Origin: Pinus tabuliformis
Lineage: Eukaryota; Streptophyta; Pinopsida; Pinales; Pinaceae
Direction: 5' to 3'
Assembly: GCA_031772625.1 (NCBI GenBank)
Contig: CM062818.1
Span: forward strand, 1,682,430,167 to 1,682,494,166
Length of the DNA stretch: 64,000 nt
In this document: positions 49,946 through 61,758 of the stretch, in pieces
Numbering within the stretch: the first letter of the stretch is position 1
Layout: each line of letters opens with the position of its first letter
Notes under the pieces: generated by a model
Database searches by the model: none
Told to the model about the DNA's origin: nothing
The model's input: the letters and a program-made list of their open reading frames with translations, nothing else
Position numbers and translations under genes: made by a program

Positions 49946-52021
49946 TCAAACTTTTTTCAAGATCTCATCCAATATTCTATTGGCGTTTTGGGGTGTGCCT
50001 TCCTTGCATAGTGCGTCCATGATGGTGGCATATGTAATTATATCAGGCCCATGACCTCTGTCTTTCATCTGTTCGAATAATTTTACTGCCTCCTTCAGGT
50101 TACCCACTCTGCAGAGTCCATTCATCAATGTGTTGTATGTGATAATATCAGGGCTCTGACCCTGGCCTTGCATCTCATAGAAGATCTGGTGAGCTTCGTC
50201 TATCCTATTATGCTGGCAAAGCCTGTGTATTAATGTATTATAACTAGCTAGATCAGGCCTGCAACCTTTCTCTGGCATCTCTCGAAGAAGCTCCCCTGCC
50301 TTCTCCGGATTATCCGCTCTGCAAAATCCATTTATAAGTATACGGTATGTTATTTGATCAGGTGGAATGCCTACTTTCACCATAACATCTAATAACCCGA
50401 GAGCTTCCTGAAGCTTGCCTTCTTTGCCAAGACCATCAATAATAGTGTTGTATGTGATAACATCTGGATTGCACCCTTTGTTTAGCGTATCGTGAAGCAC
50501 TCTGGTGGCCTCCTGCCATTGCCTTTCCTTACATAAGCCATTGATAAGTGCATTGTATGTGACAAGGTTAGGGCAAATGTTTCTGTTAGACATTTCATAG
50601 AAAAGCTTCTTTGCCTCATCCAACTTGCCTTTGTTACATAAACCATGAATAAGAGAGTTGTATGTGACAATATTTGGGCATATGTTCCTCCCTGACATTT
50701 CAGAGAAGAGCTTCCTTGCCTTATCCAACTTGCCTTCCTTACATAAACCATGGAGAAGTGCATTGTATGTGACCACATTAGGTGATATGTTTTCCTCAGA
50801 CATATGAGAGAAGAGTTTCGTCGCCTTGTCCAACTTGCCTTCCTTACATAAACCATCAATAAGCGCACTGTACGTGACCACATTAGGGGATATGTTTTTG
50901 TCAGGCATTTCAGAGAAGAACTTCATCGCCTCGTCCAACTTGCCTTCCTTACATAAACCATCAATAAGCGCATTGGACGTGACCACATCAGGGGATATGT
51001 TTTTGTCAGGCATTTCAGAGAAGAACTTCATCGCCTCGTCCAACTTGCCTTCCTTACATAAACCATCAATAAGCGCATTGGACGTGACCACATCAGGAGA
51101 TATGTTTTTGGCAGACATTTCAGAGTAGAGCTTCCTCGCCTCAGCCAACTTGCCTTCCTTACATAAACCATCAATAAGCACATTGTATGTTACAACATCA
51201 GGGCATATGTTTCTCTCAGACATTTCATAGAAGAGCTCCCACGCCTCATCCAACTTGCCTTCTTTACATAAACCGTTAATAAGTATACTGTATGTAATAA
51301 CATTGGGATTACAACCCTCTTTTATCATCAGATACAATAGTTTCTTGACTTCTTGGAGCTTACTTTCTTTGCATAGCCGATCCATGAACGAGTTAAATGT
51401 GGATGTGTCAGGCTTATGGCCCTTTTGCAGCATAACAGCTAACAACCCGAACGCTTCGTGGGATTTACCGGTCTTGCAGAGCCCGCATATTAGGGTATTA
51501 TAAGTAAAAATATCAGGAACTTGTCGTTTGATAATCATTTGGTTGAAAAGCTTGACAGATTCCTCGATTCTGAATTTCCTGCAAAGCCCTTTGATGAGGG
51601 TATTGAAGGTTACAACATCTGCAACATACCCATGTTCTCCCATTCCTTCAAACACTTTCAATGCATAATCCATTTTACCTGTTTCACAATGACAATTGAT
51701 GATAATGTTCAAAGTTATGAGATCTGGAATAATGTCGCCTTCAATCATAAGTTTGTAAACAGACAACACTGACTCATGTTGATTCAGTCGAAGTAGGCTA
51801 CTTAACAAGACATTGCAGGTGCTTAGAGAGGGGAAGGATGTAGATTTAGGTGAAAGAAGGTGCTTGAAGGTGTCCAGTGCCTCTTGAAGTCTGTTGGTGC
51901 GACAGAGTGTTTTAATGCGCATGTCTGCAGGGACGCTCAAAGTGCGGAAGGAAAGTCGATGAATGGAGATGTTGTTGTTGCAGAGGGGGAGCATTGCGTT
52001 CCTCGTGGTAGTGGCCCCCAT
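49946..52021 (-). CDS. P-class pentatricopeptide repeat protein, RF-like, apparently intact
   Basis: A 691-residue intronless ORF from the ATG at 52021. An upstream in-frame extension to 52318 exists, but the 52021 ATG is conserved in the partial copy next door and opens a Ser/Arg-containing, acid-poor N-terminus fitting an organellar transit peptide. About 18 PPR motifs follow, nearly all 35 residues (consensus VVTYNALIDGLCKEGKLDEA), to a short C-terminus LDEILKKV. No E, DYW or SMR domain. P-class PPR proteins bind single-stranded organellar RNA; the uniform CKEGKL repeats resemble restorer-of-fertility-like members. Motifs 8 and 9 are identical in protein, from a 105-bp tandem duplication (about 50876-51085). 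Residues 5/35 of the motifs, read with the published PPR code, suggest a mainly U/C target. Likely mitochondrial; targeting is inference. Confidence 0.9.
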   Translation of the reverse strand: MGATTTRNAMLPLCNNNISIHRLSFRTLSVPADMRIKTLCRTNRLQEALDTFKHLLSPKSTSFPSLSTCNVLLSSLLRLNQHESVLSVYKLMIEGDIIPDLITLNIIINCHCETGKMDYALKVFEGMGEHGYVADVVTFNTLIKGLCRKFRIEESVKLFNQMIIKRQVPDIFTYNTLICGLCKTGKSHEAFGLLAVMLQKGHKPDTSTFNSFMDRLCKESKLQEVKKLLYLMIKEGCNPNVITYSILINGLCKEGKLDEAWELFYEMSERNICPDVVTYNVLIDGLCKEGKLAEARKLYSEMSAKNISPDVVTSNALIDGLCKEGKLDEAMKFFSEMPDKNISPDVVTSNALIDGLCKEGKLDEAMKFFSEMPDKNISPNVVTYSALIDGLCKEGKLDKATKLFSHMSEENISPNVVTYNALLHGLCKEGKLDKARKLFSEMSGRNICPNIVTYNSLIHGLCNKGKLDEAKKLFYEMSNRNICPNLVTYNALINGLCKERQWQEATRVLHDTLNKGCNPDVITYNTIIDGLGKEGKLQEALGLLDVMVKVGIPPDQITYRILINGFCRADNPEKAGELLREMPEKGCRPDLASYNTLIHRLCQHNRIDEAHQIFYEMQGQGQSPDIITYNTLMNGLCRVGNLKEAVKLFEQMKDRGHGPDIITYATIMDALCKEGTPQNANRILDEILKKV
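50876..51085 (-). repeat. 105-bp PPR-unit tandem duplication
   Basis: 50876-50980 and 50981-51085 differ by about one base and each encode one complete repeat with TSNALIDG. The frame is kept. Confidence 0.93.
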
Positions 52022-52165
52022 GTTGAGCCAGCAGAAAACCTGAGAGAATAGAAATGTGTTTGTGTGACAGCAGCTACTTCTGTGAGTTGAGAGTGCAATG
52101 CGAGAGTAAATTGAGAGAAATGAAATAATTGTATCTCCGTGAAACCCTAATTTATGTGAGTTGAG
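52022..52165 (-). promoter_or_regulatory. 5' UTR/proximal promoter of the PPR gene, duplicated upstream
   Basis: Sequence from 52085 to 52160 (GAGAGTGCAATGCGAGAGTAAATTGAG ... CTCCGTGAAACCCTAATTTATGTGA) recurs at 52800-52870. It contains a telo-box-like AAACCCTAA, common in promoters of plant organelle-biogenesis genes. No clear TATA box. Confidence 0.5.
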
Positions 52166-52354
52166 AGCAGGGAACATCCCTGTGGAAAGAAAAATTATAT
52201 TGGAAAAAAGAAATTGTAAATTAAAATTAAATCGACCGTGGAGAAATTGGAAAGGAGTCAGCCGCTGCACGATGAGCGGGAATGTACGGTGGAACCCCCA
52301 AAAACAAATAGGCACCATTTGTGTAGGTAATAGGTTACGACATTTGGAACATAC

Positions 52355-52870
52355 AAATGTGCTTCCATTCCTTCAAACACTTTCAATGCATAATCCATTT
52401 TACCTGTTTCACAATGACAATTGATGATAATGTTCAAAGTCATGAGATCTGGAATAATGTCGCCTTCAATCATAAGTTTGTAAACAGAGAACACTGACTC
52501 ATGTTGATTCAGTCGAAGTAGGCTACTTAACAAGAGATTACAGGTGCTTAGAGAGGGGATGGATGTAGATTTAGGTGAAAGCAGTTGCTTGAAGGTGTCC
52601 AGTGCCTCTTGAAGCATGTTGGTGCGACAGAGTGTCTTAATGCGCGTGTCTGCAGAGGCGCTCAAAGTGCGGAAGGAAAGTCGACGAATGGAGATGTTTG
52701 TTGTTGCAGAGGGAGAGCATTGCGTTCCTCGTGGTAGTGGCCGCCATGTTGAATAGAAATGTGTTTGTGTGACAGCAGCTACTGCTACTTCTGTGAGTTG
52801 AGAGTGCAATACGAGAGTAAATTGAGAAATGAAATAATTTTATCTCCGTGAAACCCTAATTTATGTGATA
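52355..52870 (-). pseudogene. Truncated 5' copy of the PPR gene
   Basis: It duplicates 51630-52165: promoter/5' UTR, N-terminus and about the first three PPR motifs (PDLMTLNIIINCHCETGKM, ALKVFEGM). The original ATG (about 52745) is followed by a one-base insertion in a CAACAACAA tract, putting the start out of frame. The PPR frame stays open from about 52809 through 52258 only by reading into unrelated sequence at the 3' end. This leaves a few repeats and no functional array. It lies head-to-tail with the intact gene. Confidence 0.85.
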
Positions 52871-55800
52871 TATCATGCTCCTTGTGACATACTCTCTTTT
52901 ATTTTTGAGGTAAAAATGCACGAATCAACTATATATGCTAGTGATTTATGTCTCTAAAACATGTTTTTTTGAGTAAAATTGTATGAATCAACCCTATATA
53001 CTACTGAAAGTTATGTCTCGAAAAGAAATATTATCTTTTTTATAATGGATTTTTTTTGAAATAGAGTTTAAAATTATATTAACTAGATTAAAATAATAAC
53101 TTTCTTAAAAATAAAAAATAAAAATAATTTAAAAATTAGAATTCTTTAAAAATATATATAAATTATTAATTAATTATCTCAAACAATATTATTTTCTTTA
53201 AATAAATATAATAAATCAACCTACGTTTATTAATAATTGTTTTTATTATTAATTTTATAATATATATATGGCAGGTGTCTATAACTCAACTTTTTGAAAG
53301 CCTTTCCGGTCGGTTTTTCCGGTCGAAATCCGGCAGGAATTTATTGGAATTGCAAGTTTGATAGCTAGTGTCTGCACAATGAAAGCGTCCCACGGGTTTT
53401 TCAGGGTGCTGAATCCAAATATGCAGTTAAAAAACCATTTTAACTGCAACAAATCAAGATTTAACCTCAATTTCTTCCGCTGGATTCCGTCACCGGAATC
53501 TCCAAAAAATCACATTATAGACAACTCCTAGATTACATAAAATAATACTTTTATATATCGGCATTTCATATTTGAGAAGGTAGAATGTTTAAGTTATAAT
53601 GTATATGAATTGAAATTATGTAAAATTATATACTTTTATATATCAGCATTTCATATTTGAGAAGGTAGAATGTTTAAAGATAAAATTGTATAATTCTAAG
53701 TTTGAGTTGAAGAGATATGCCAGGCATGGATAAAAGGGTGCGTTTTAAAATGAACGGATTTAGAAAAATATAAAAATAAATATAGGGGAGGGATTCCTAA
53801 TATTGTGCAGGGACCAGTAGTTGATATAATACTGGTCCCACCAAACCACCAGTGATTAAGACTTTTGAAACCAAAATTTAAACAGAAATAAATAACATTA
53901 TGTATAAATAAGTTTTAAATTATGTCCAAAAATCACCCATACATTGACTGGGCCCACAACTGTCCATAAATAGTATTTTACTACTTAATATTGCAAAACA
54001 TATTGACCCAAGTAGAAAACAGCTAGAGCCATAAAGGCTTCCAAACTGGTCTATTCCAGAAGTACAAAATAGCAGTCACTTCAACCCCCACTCATCAGAA
54101 CTTCAACCCCCACTCATCAGAACTGCAACTTTGCATCCCAAATAAATATGCCTACCTGCACATAACAAAAGGAATGTATGTCAGCCATAACTGCTAAGTT
54201 GTTCAACAACTAAACACCCTATGTTCAATAAATGACACCCAACCCATCAACAATTAAATCCAATTTGTTCAATAAATGACACCCAACCCAATAACAATTA
54301 AATCCACTTTGTTCAATAAATGACACCCAGACCCAATAACTGCAACAAGTGACACCCAACTCATTCTATTTCTCATTAAAACAGATCAAAGCACATGGAT
54401 CAACAAATAAACAATTCCCAACCATTAGATCACAGCAAATTAAATCCATACCACACATTCAAAAAGAAGCCATTGCAATCCATGTGCATCCATGTCCACC
54501 AATTAAAATCAAGTCCCCAAAACTATAAAAGAAGTCCACCCACTGTTGAAGTTGCATCTTATGCTTTCAAACTATTCAGCAAACTTGAAGACAACATCAC
54601 AAAACAGTGGCCAATATATTCAAGTCAGTTTTATGAATTACAACTCATTCTTCTTACAGTTATGTTTTCATTGTTTTCATTTATCAGATTTCTTACATTA
54701 CAGTTCTGTTACAGTTCTGTTTTCATTGTTTTCATTTATCAGATTTCTTACATTACAGTTCTGTCCATTCATTTATCAGATTTCTTACATTACAGTTCTG
54801 TCCATAGGGTGGTGACAGTTAACCTATACAGTTACAGTTAACCTTTTTTATACAGAGTTTATGTATGTGTTCTAGCTTATACAGTTAACCTATTGAATAC
54901 AGTCGTATCCATCTAATCAACGTCACAGGTTGCTTACCTTACAGGAATTGAAGGTTAGCTTACAGGAATTATTCGATCATCAGCTTCATAGGGATTACAA
55001 CTTACATATCACAAATGTTACGTATGTCCAAATGTTACGTATGTCGTGCTAGTACTGTAGTCATAGCTTGTTTACCTAACAGGAATTGAACCTTGAACCT
55101 TAGCTTACAGGAATTGAGCGATTATTATGGCTTGGGTTCTATGCAGAATGAGTTAAAACATAGAACAAAAACGAATTGTAACTTTAATGACTCTGATAAA
55201 CTTAGTAATTTTTCACATATTTTCAGACCTTGACAATCATCATTGAGACATCACATTGAAACATAATCGAAAGACATGTATTTTCAGAAGCATGAAGCTA
55301 TTGAGAAAGCCCAAATTTTGATATTGAGTCGAAAGAGTGCAAATAAGTGAATTTCTACTACTGGTGAATGGACCATAGAACTGAGGAATGGTTTCTTAGA
55401 ATGGAAGCCCGAGCGGATGACCATTTCTCTTTATTGAATTAGATGACTGTAAGATTTTGGATAATGAGAAAACACAATTATAAGTAACATAGCATGACCG
55501 TCTTATTGGCCTTCATATCTTTTCACCTCGTTGAGCTAGAGTGAGCTAGAACAAAGCTATAACAAAGCATGGTTTCAGTTCACCCTTATCTATGAGTGAG
55601 CTAGAACAAAGCTCTGTATAATTACATATGTTATATGTATATTAAAGCTGAATCCAGTCTATTAGGGAGATAACCAACCTGTGATACAGGTACTTTATCA
55701 TATCTATACATGTATTTCTTAGGTTAGCACTGATAGTTCAACCTTTAGATGATGTTACTTGTAAAATATCTGTGCTATTACTTATGCCGAGTGTAATGAG

Positions 55801-56286
55801 AATGAGACAAGCAAGTGATTAGGTAAACAAGCATGGTTAGAAAGAGTCATGTGTAACTACTGTGTTCTAATTGCATAGCTTGTCATAAGCTTAGATAAGA
55901 TACAAAGGTGACAAGTTAATCAATATACAACATGATATCCCGGGGTTCTCACTCTACACGCATATCCTAAGGTAATACATATGGATAGACTGTAATCACT
56001 GTATACGCATATCCTAATGTAACAAGCTCTGTATCCTAGTGTATACGCATATCCTGACACTGCCCTATGAAAGTGAAACATTTGCTCTCATTATGAAAAC
56101 AGTGACATACATGTTGACAATTTCCTGTAATAGAGGAAAAGTATTTTTGCAGAATTAATAACGCATAATTTGACATATATTCAAATGTCTAAATGCAACA
56201 TACATGTTGATAATTTCCTGTAATAGAGGAAAAGTAATTTTTGCAGAAGTAATAAAGCATAATTTAACATATATTCTAATGTCTAA
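52871..56286. other. Intergenic with small tandem repeats
   Basis: No gene. Small repeats: 83-bp duplication near 53549-53690; three ~45-50-bp units near 54220-54330 (TTCAATAAATGACACCCA); four units of TTTCATTTATCAGATTTCTTACATTACAG-type near 54660-54800; three GTATACGCATATCCTA copies near 55960-56060; a ~92-bp direct repeat at about 56105-56195 and 56200-56290. Confidence 0.7.
53276..53523. repeat. Possible MITE with 9-bp inverted ends
   Basis: TGTCTATAA at 53276-53284 and TTATAGACA at 53515-53523 enclose 248 bp of GC-richer sequence containing CCGGTCGGTTTTTCCGGTCG and TCACCGGAATCTCC. No target duplication is evident and the arms are short. Confidence 0.3.
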
Positions 56287-56319
56287 ATGCATGCAATAAT
56301 TTTACAGGTTGTTGCATCT

Positions 56320-58938
56320 ATGGCAAAAGGAAGTTACTCTGCTCGTACAAGGAGAAGTGGCAGGAGAGTGACAAGGGGTGCGCAGCTGCGATGCACATCG
56401 TCTGATGATGACAGGCCAGCTGATGTCGATGCCAGCAATGCACCAGGGAACATTGTTGAAGATGACCATGTGACAGCCGCTGATGTTAACACACCATCAG
56501 CCACAGAACCACCATCAACAACAGTCCAAGGGGCAAGCTCAACTAAAAAGATCAGTGCTATAAGAGGATGGACAAAAGAACAAATGTTAGTTGCAATTGA
56601 CGACATAGAGTTTAATGGATACTCAGTTCGGGCATCTGCAAAAAAACATGGTATTCCTCCCTCGTCAATACATTATTGGATAAATGGACTGACTCATACA
56701 AAACATAGAGGGCCTCTTACAGTTATGACTGAGGATGAGGAGGCCGAGGTGGTTGAGTGGTGTAAAGAGATGGCCCAACTGGGACATGGGCTAGAGTTGA
56801 TACAACTCAAATCAACAGTTGCTCAAATCTGTCAAGGGAGGCCAAACCCATTCAAAGATGGGTTTCCTGGTAAATCATGGTGGTTTGGGTTTAAAAAAAG
56901 GCATCCAGAACTTGTATTGCATACTGCTGAGGGCCTTGACAGAGACAGAGCAATAAATTTGCGCCCTGCAGTTGTGCAAAAATTCTATGACACACTTTCT
57001 AGTGCTTATGATAAACATTCTTATGGAGCAGACCATATATGGAACTGTGATGAAACAGGTTTACAGGCAGGGAGGAATTGTGGCATGCGGGTAATTGCCA
57101 AGAGAGGGAGCCGAAATGTGCCAAAGATTTTGCCCAAGAGTAGGGAGTGGATAACCATTTTATGTTGTGTTAATGCAATTGTTACTTCAATCCCAGGATT
57201 TTATCTATTCAAAGGTAAAAATCAATTGAAAAACTATATATAGAACTGTGAACCAGGTGCATGCATGGCTGCACATCCCCATGCATGGATGACTAAAGAA
57301 CTGTTTCTAAGTTGGCTTTTTCACTTTGCTGCATCGGTACCAGGTGGCGTCTCGCCTAATAACAGACACCTTTTGATATTAGATGGCCATGGGAGCCACA
57401 TGGCTGTACAAACAATTGAGGAAGCAAACAATTTAGGCATCGACCTATTGACATTGCCCGCTCATACGACTCATAGGCTGCAACCCCTTGATGTTAGTGT
57501 GTTTGGCCCTTTCAAGAACTATTTCAAGTCGGAGCGTGCTGCATGGATGGCAAAGAATCCAGGGGTTGAGGTGAAAAGGTTTGAGCTAGCAGAGCTTGCA
57601 AGTAAAGCTTTTAAAAGGGCTTTGACACCATCAAATATCAAGGCTGGCTGTAGGAGGACAGGAATCTGGCCACTGAACTATGATGCTCTTATGCATGATA
57701 CTGGTTGTAGCCAAGCGTTTCATGTGGATGGTCAGGAAGAAGGGAATGTCCAAACATGTGTTGAAGTGCAAGAAGTAGATGACCAAGATGATGTTGTTGC
57801 AGCTGGTAATATGATTTCCCTGTCTCAAGGACAGTTATATGCTGAAGATGATGAAATTGTATGTGAAACACAATATAACAATGAACAAATTCCTAGTAAC
57901 ATGGAGATTGTTCCACCAACTCAAGAACATCAAATTCCTGTTGCTGATATTGCTAATGATATTGTTGAACATGCAGTTGACAATGACCAATTGACATTGC
58001 CAAGCCAAGTAACCCCACCTTCATGGCTAGCAGAAGCAATGATCAATATGAATGCACATAGTGTCTCAGCAACCAATGAAGAAAGCATGAACATGCCCTC
58101 ACAACCAGCAGAATTGAACAGTGAAATTGTTCATTTTTTTGTGGACAATAGATCAATGGAAGAAGATGAAGGACATAATGAGGCATCAAATGAAGATAAT
58201 GATATGGTTCAATCAGTTCCAACAGATACTGAAAGGGAAGTACCAAGCAATGACATGCAGGTGGGAGGGGTGGAGAAGACACTTGGACGGTTCCTAAAGC
58301 TACCAGTAGAGAGAGTATCAATGAGAAAAAAGCAAGGTGCACCGGGTAGTCTTCGTCTGGGCCGAAGCTCACAGCTACTCACCTCAGAGGACTATATAAA
58401 CCTGTTAGTTGAGTCAGAAAAAAAGAAACTTGAAATGCAAGAATTAAAACAGAAAAAGAAGGATATGGTTAAGGAGAAGAAGGCAGCAAGGATTGTTGCA
58501 GCACAACAACGAGCAGCAGAAAGGATTGAAAGGGATAAAGCAAGGCAAGTTAAGGACCAACAAAAGCAAATGGCAAGACAGGAAAAGGAAAAACGAAAGG
58601 CACAACAAATGCTTGAAAAGGAACAAGGGATGATCAACGATACAAGAATAGCTGATGAAACTAGGATTATTTCAAACTCATTGGACTCCATTGCAGATAA
58701 TACACCATTATTCCAAGATCTCATAAACATTCAAGTGCCCCACTATCAAACCGAGGGTTTACCCACTTGCCTTGTTCCTACCAGAGCTGGTGTCAATTCT
58801 CTGTATGCTCATTACACACCTCCATTTAATGCAGGGGTTAGTAGTGCAAATGTGAGGTATGGGTACTCAATACCTCCATGGTTGGAAGCTGCAAATTGGA
58901 ATCAATCATATGGCAACAATCAACCATTTCCTAATTAG
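56320..58938 (+). pseudogene. pogo/Tigger-like transposase with one in-frame stop
   Basis: One frame from the ATG at 56320 (the ATG at 56287 precedes a likely acceptor TTTTACAG and is less likely) to TAA/TAG at 58938, 872 residues, interrupted only by TAG at 57241-57243 in the conserved context NYI-stop-NCEPGA. Domains: psq-type helix-turn-helix (RGWTKEQMLVAI...IHYWI, about 84-125), Tc5/CENP-B-like second DNA-binding helix (GKSWWFGFKKRHPEL, about 185-199), DDE_1 catalytic core with D in WNCDETG, D in LDGHGSH and D in LQPLDV, the last two separated by 35 residues (DD35D), all present; then an acidic linker and a long Lys/Glu/Gln coiled coil (about 690-780). Cut-and-paste DNA transposition. Terminal inverted repeats were not found. 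It may be a relic one mutation from open, or a domesticated gene that has died. Confidence 0.85.
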
Positions 58939-60384
58939 CCCTTGACTGGTAGGCCAACCTACGTGGCTCAAGAAGGTAACTCGGGGAGTTTTGGCACTCA
59001 AGATTCTCAGGGCCATAAAGAATAGGGGTGTCATATGTTTTCGGTTCTAACCACATTATGATGTGGATTTTGGATGGATTGTATCTTTTTCTTGGCACAG
59101 CAACATTTTGGCTTACAACCTAGTAGTGATTTCTTGTGGCAACCTAACTGTGTGTTGATAAGAAATTTTCAATGGAATATGTCTTTTTGTAAAATATTAA
59201 TTATGATAAAACTATTTCTATAAGTTATTCTGTGCGCACTGTACAAAGCTCTAAACTCACTTATGGCTCCAATAAGTGGACCGTTATAATGTGATGACAG
59301 TGTTGGGCAAGTTTACAATCACTTAACATTGAATAGAAGTCTACACTCACAATTAGAAACACCTCCTGCTCGCTTCTAATGTACGAGGCACTAGTAGTAA
59401 GGAACTCTATACTTAGCATGTTATTGATTGAATTAGAATGAATAAGAACTTTACATTGCTGGAAACTAGAAATACAATAAAGAACATAGTTATGATTTTT
59501 ATCAATCACCTAGCTAGCCTATTTTTTTACTACTGCCCAACTTATAGAGAGCATGTGTTTTTATATGTGTCAGTAAAAATGATGGAAGTATCTAAATTAA
59601 TCAAATCAGTTGATGAACAACTATGAGAATCATATTGTTCCATCTTGTTACATCAACTTTCCAAAAGATAGAGAAATTCGGGTGCACAGTAACCTAATCA
59701 GCTATATGACGAATTGTGGCTTAGTCATTAATTCTTTTCTAAGCACCTATTCACCTTTTTCATTTTCCTTCATGAGTAGATCAATTGTTTGACAATATGA
59801 GTGATTCACATATGACAATTGTTTGGTTAACTAATGAATTGTTATAATTGACGCAAAGTTACAACAGCCTTCTTAGAGGGGGAAAAAAGAATTGGAGTAA
59901 AAATGGAAAATTAAAAATAGCTAAATTATTATAAAAACTAAATAAAAATAAAATTACAATAATTTATAAATCTACAAAATATAAACCAGCGTAGACCCAT
60001 CTTAAGATGGGATCTTTTAAGCATCAAGAGAATCATGTCTTTGTTTCTTTAGATCCCTTTTTACACTTATGAGATCTGGAGTTAATATTGATCTATAACA
60101 GTGTATTACGGTACAGAAAAATTATGAATTGCCTCTAATACATGTAAGAAGGAAATTCCAAAGCAGTAGGTATACAAAAAATCCCACAAAATTGCTTCAG
60201 AGCTCAAAATCTACAGCATGTTAAGTTTTCCTGTAATTTAAACTTCCCTGCACAAAACTAGGCATTGCAAAAATAAGTGAGATTCAAAGGAAATCAGTGT
60301 ACCGAAAGGAAATCCAGGGTAATTGCAATTGTGAGTCTTGTCATCAACGCTGGAGATAAATAAAGTTTAAAATTTGAATGAACC
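58939..60384. other. 3' flank of the transposase, no gene seen
   Basis: The first ~250 bases look like a 3' UTR; the remainder is AT-rich. Confidence 0.4.
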
Positions 60385-60470
60385 TTAGGAAAGATCAACA
60401 ATCAGGCAGAAGCACATGCTATTCTTAAAGGGATTGAATTGGCTCTTGAAAAGAGTGTTCACAATATCTA
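60385..60470 (+). pseudogene. RNase H-like fragment
   Basis: One frame reads NNQAEAHAILKGIELALEK, the typical AE-containing helix of plant retroelement RNase H (RVT_3 type), ending at a TAA. About 25 residues only. Confidence 0.38.
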
Positions 60471-60789
60471 ATGCATGGCAACTAAGCAACAATAATTATG
60501 TTTTTTGGAATAGAGATTATACCGACTCCATAAATTTAAAATTTCAGTAGGTCATGTGCTATATACGGGTCAAGGAGGGTTTTGATTCAATATTCTTTTC
60601 ACATATTACAAGAAATTTACATTCAAAGGTACACAATCTAGACAATTCAACAGCTACAATGGACACCAGCACCCTACAAATATATCACTATTATCAACAC
60701 ATTCTCCTCTCCCGATAGCTCTGCACTCCTTATATCCCTGTTCCCCAAGCAACTAGGAAGAAAAGTTTCAAAAGTGCATAGAAATATGT

Positions 60790-61235
60790 TTGCAGAATCA
60801 AATATTCCAACTTAGCACAATTCCTACACATCCCTTGGAAGTACAAAGGTTGTCTCCAACACAAATGGCAGACCACCAAAGAAATGGACTCTCCTATAAT
60901 TGTGATGAAAAATATGCTCCAGGTCATAGGTGTAAAAAACAGAAATTGTTCCAAATTGATATGCCCACTCAAGACCTGACCGAAGACATAACTACTGAGA
61001 GACACTGGAGTTACAGGTTGAAAACACCAACACTCCGACTCAAGTAGATATCGAACCTATTTCTTCATGAAGAACGGTCAATCTCTCTGCATGCATTATC
61101 GGGCATTTCAACTCCGCAAAATTTGAAACTCACAGGCTACATCAAGCACTAAAAAGTTGTAATCCTAGTTGACAGTGGCAATGCTCACAATTACATTCAC
61201 AAGAGAGTCGCAGAAAAACTCATTGCTTGTACCTT
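60790..61235 (+). pseudogene. Ty3/gypsy gag-protease remnant
   Basis: In one frame: LSPTQMADHQRNGLSYNCDE followed by YAPGHRCKKQKLF, the zinc-knuckle region found just before protease in many plant Ty3 polyproteins, then stops (61045, 61150), then ILVDSGNAHNYIH (about 61160-61200), the protease active-site motif with D-S-G intact. RT is absent downstream. Confidence 0.72.
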
Positions 61236-61452
61236 CTGAGCAACACTTCAAAATCATGATCACCAATGGAGGTATGATTAAATTTGGGGATAGAAGTGAA
61301 AATTTCACTCCAAATGGGAGACTATGAGCTCAAAATTCATCTATTTTCCATTGATACGAGTGATTGAAATCCCTAATTCAATGAAAAAGATACAATAGCA
61401 GGGACAATAAAAATGCAGTGTTTTTATCTTTAAAGCAAACACAGTAACAAGG

Positions 61453-61758
61453 CAATTGAGAGCAACTACAGAGAGTTTCGAAAGTTGGTCTGGGCTCATT
61501 TCTGCGATGTTCCATTTTCCCTTTGTCTTTCTGCTCGGGGTCGGCTATGCAAGTCAATTGAGAGCAGCTACAGAGCGTTTCGAGGGCTGGTCTGGGCTCA
61601 TTTCTGCGATGTTCCATTTTCCCTTTGTCTTTCTGCTCGGAGCCGGCTATGCAAGTCAATTGAGAGCAGCTACAGAGAGTTTCGAGGGTTGGTCTGGGCT
61701 CATTTCTGCAATGTTCCATTTTCCCTTTGTCTTTCTGCTCGGGGTCGGCTGTGGGGCG
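61453..61758 (+). repeat. Three 102-bp tandem repeats, open in one frame
   Basis: Units start at 61453, 61555 and 61657 (CAATTGAGAGCAxCTACAGAG ... TTTCTGCTCGGxGxCGGCT). Because 102 is a multiple of three, a 126-residue plus-strand ORF (61456-61836) repeats the hydrophobic stretch GWSGLISAMFHFPFVFLLG three times. Coding status is unproven. Confidence 0.92.

Noticed and set aside
50482-51128. ORFs on other frames and the opposite strand within the PPR gene
   Set aside because: Their periodicity comes from the 105-base PPR repeats of the real frame.
58043-58730. Minus-strand ORFs opposite the transposase C-terminus
   Set aside because: Antisense shadows of the charged coiled-coil region.
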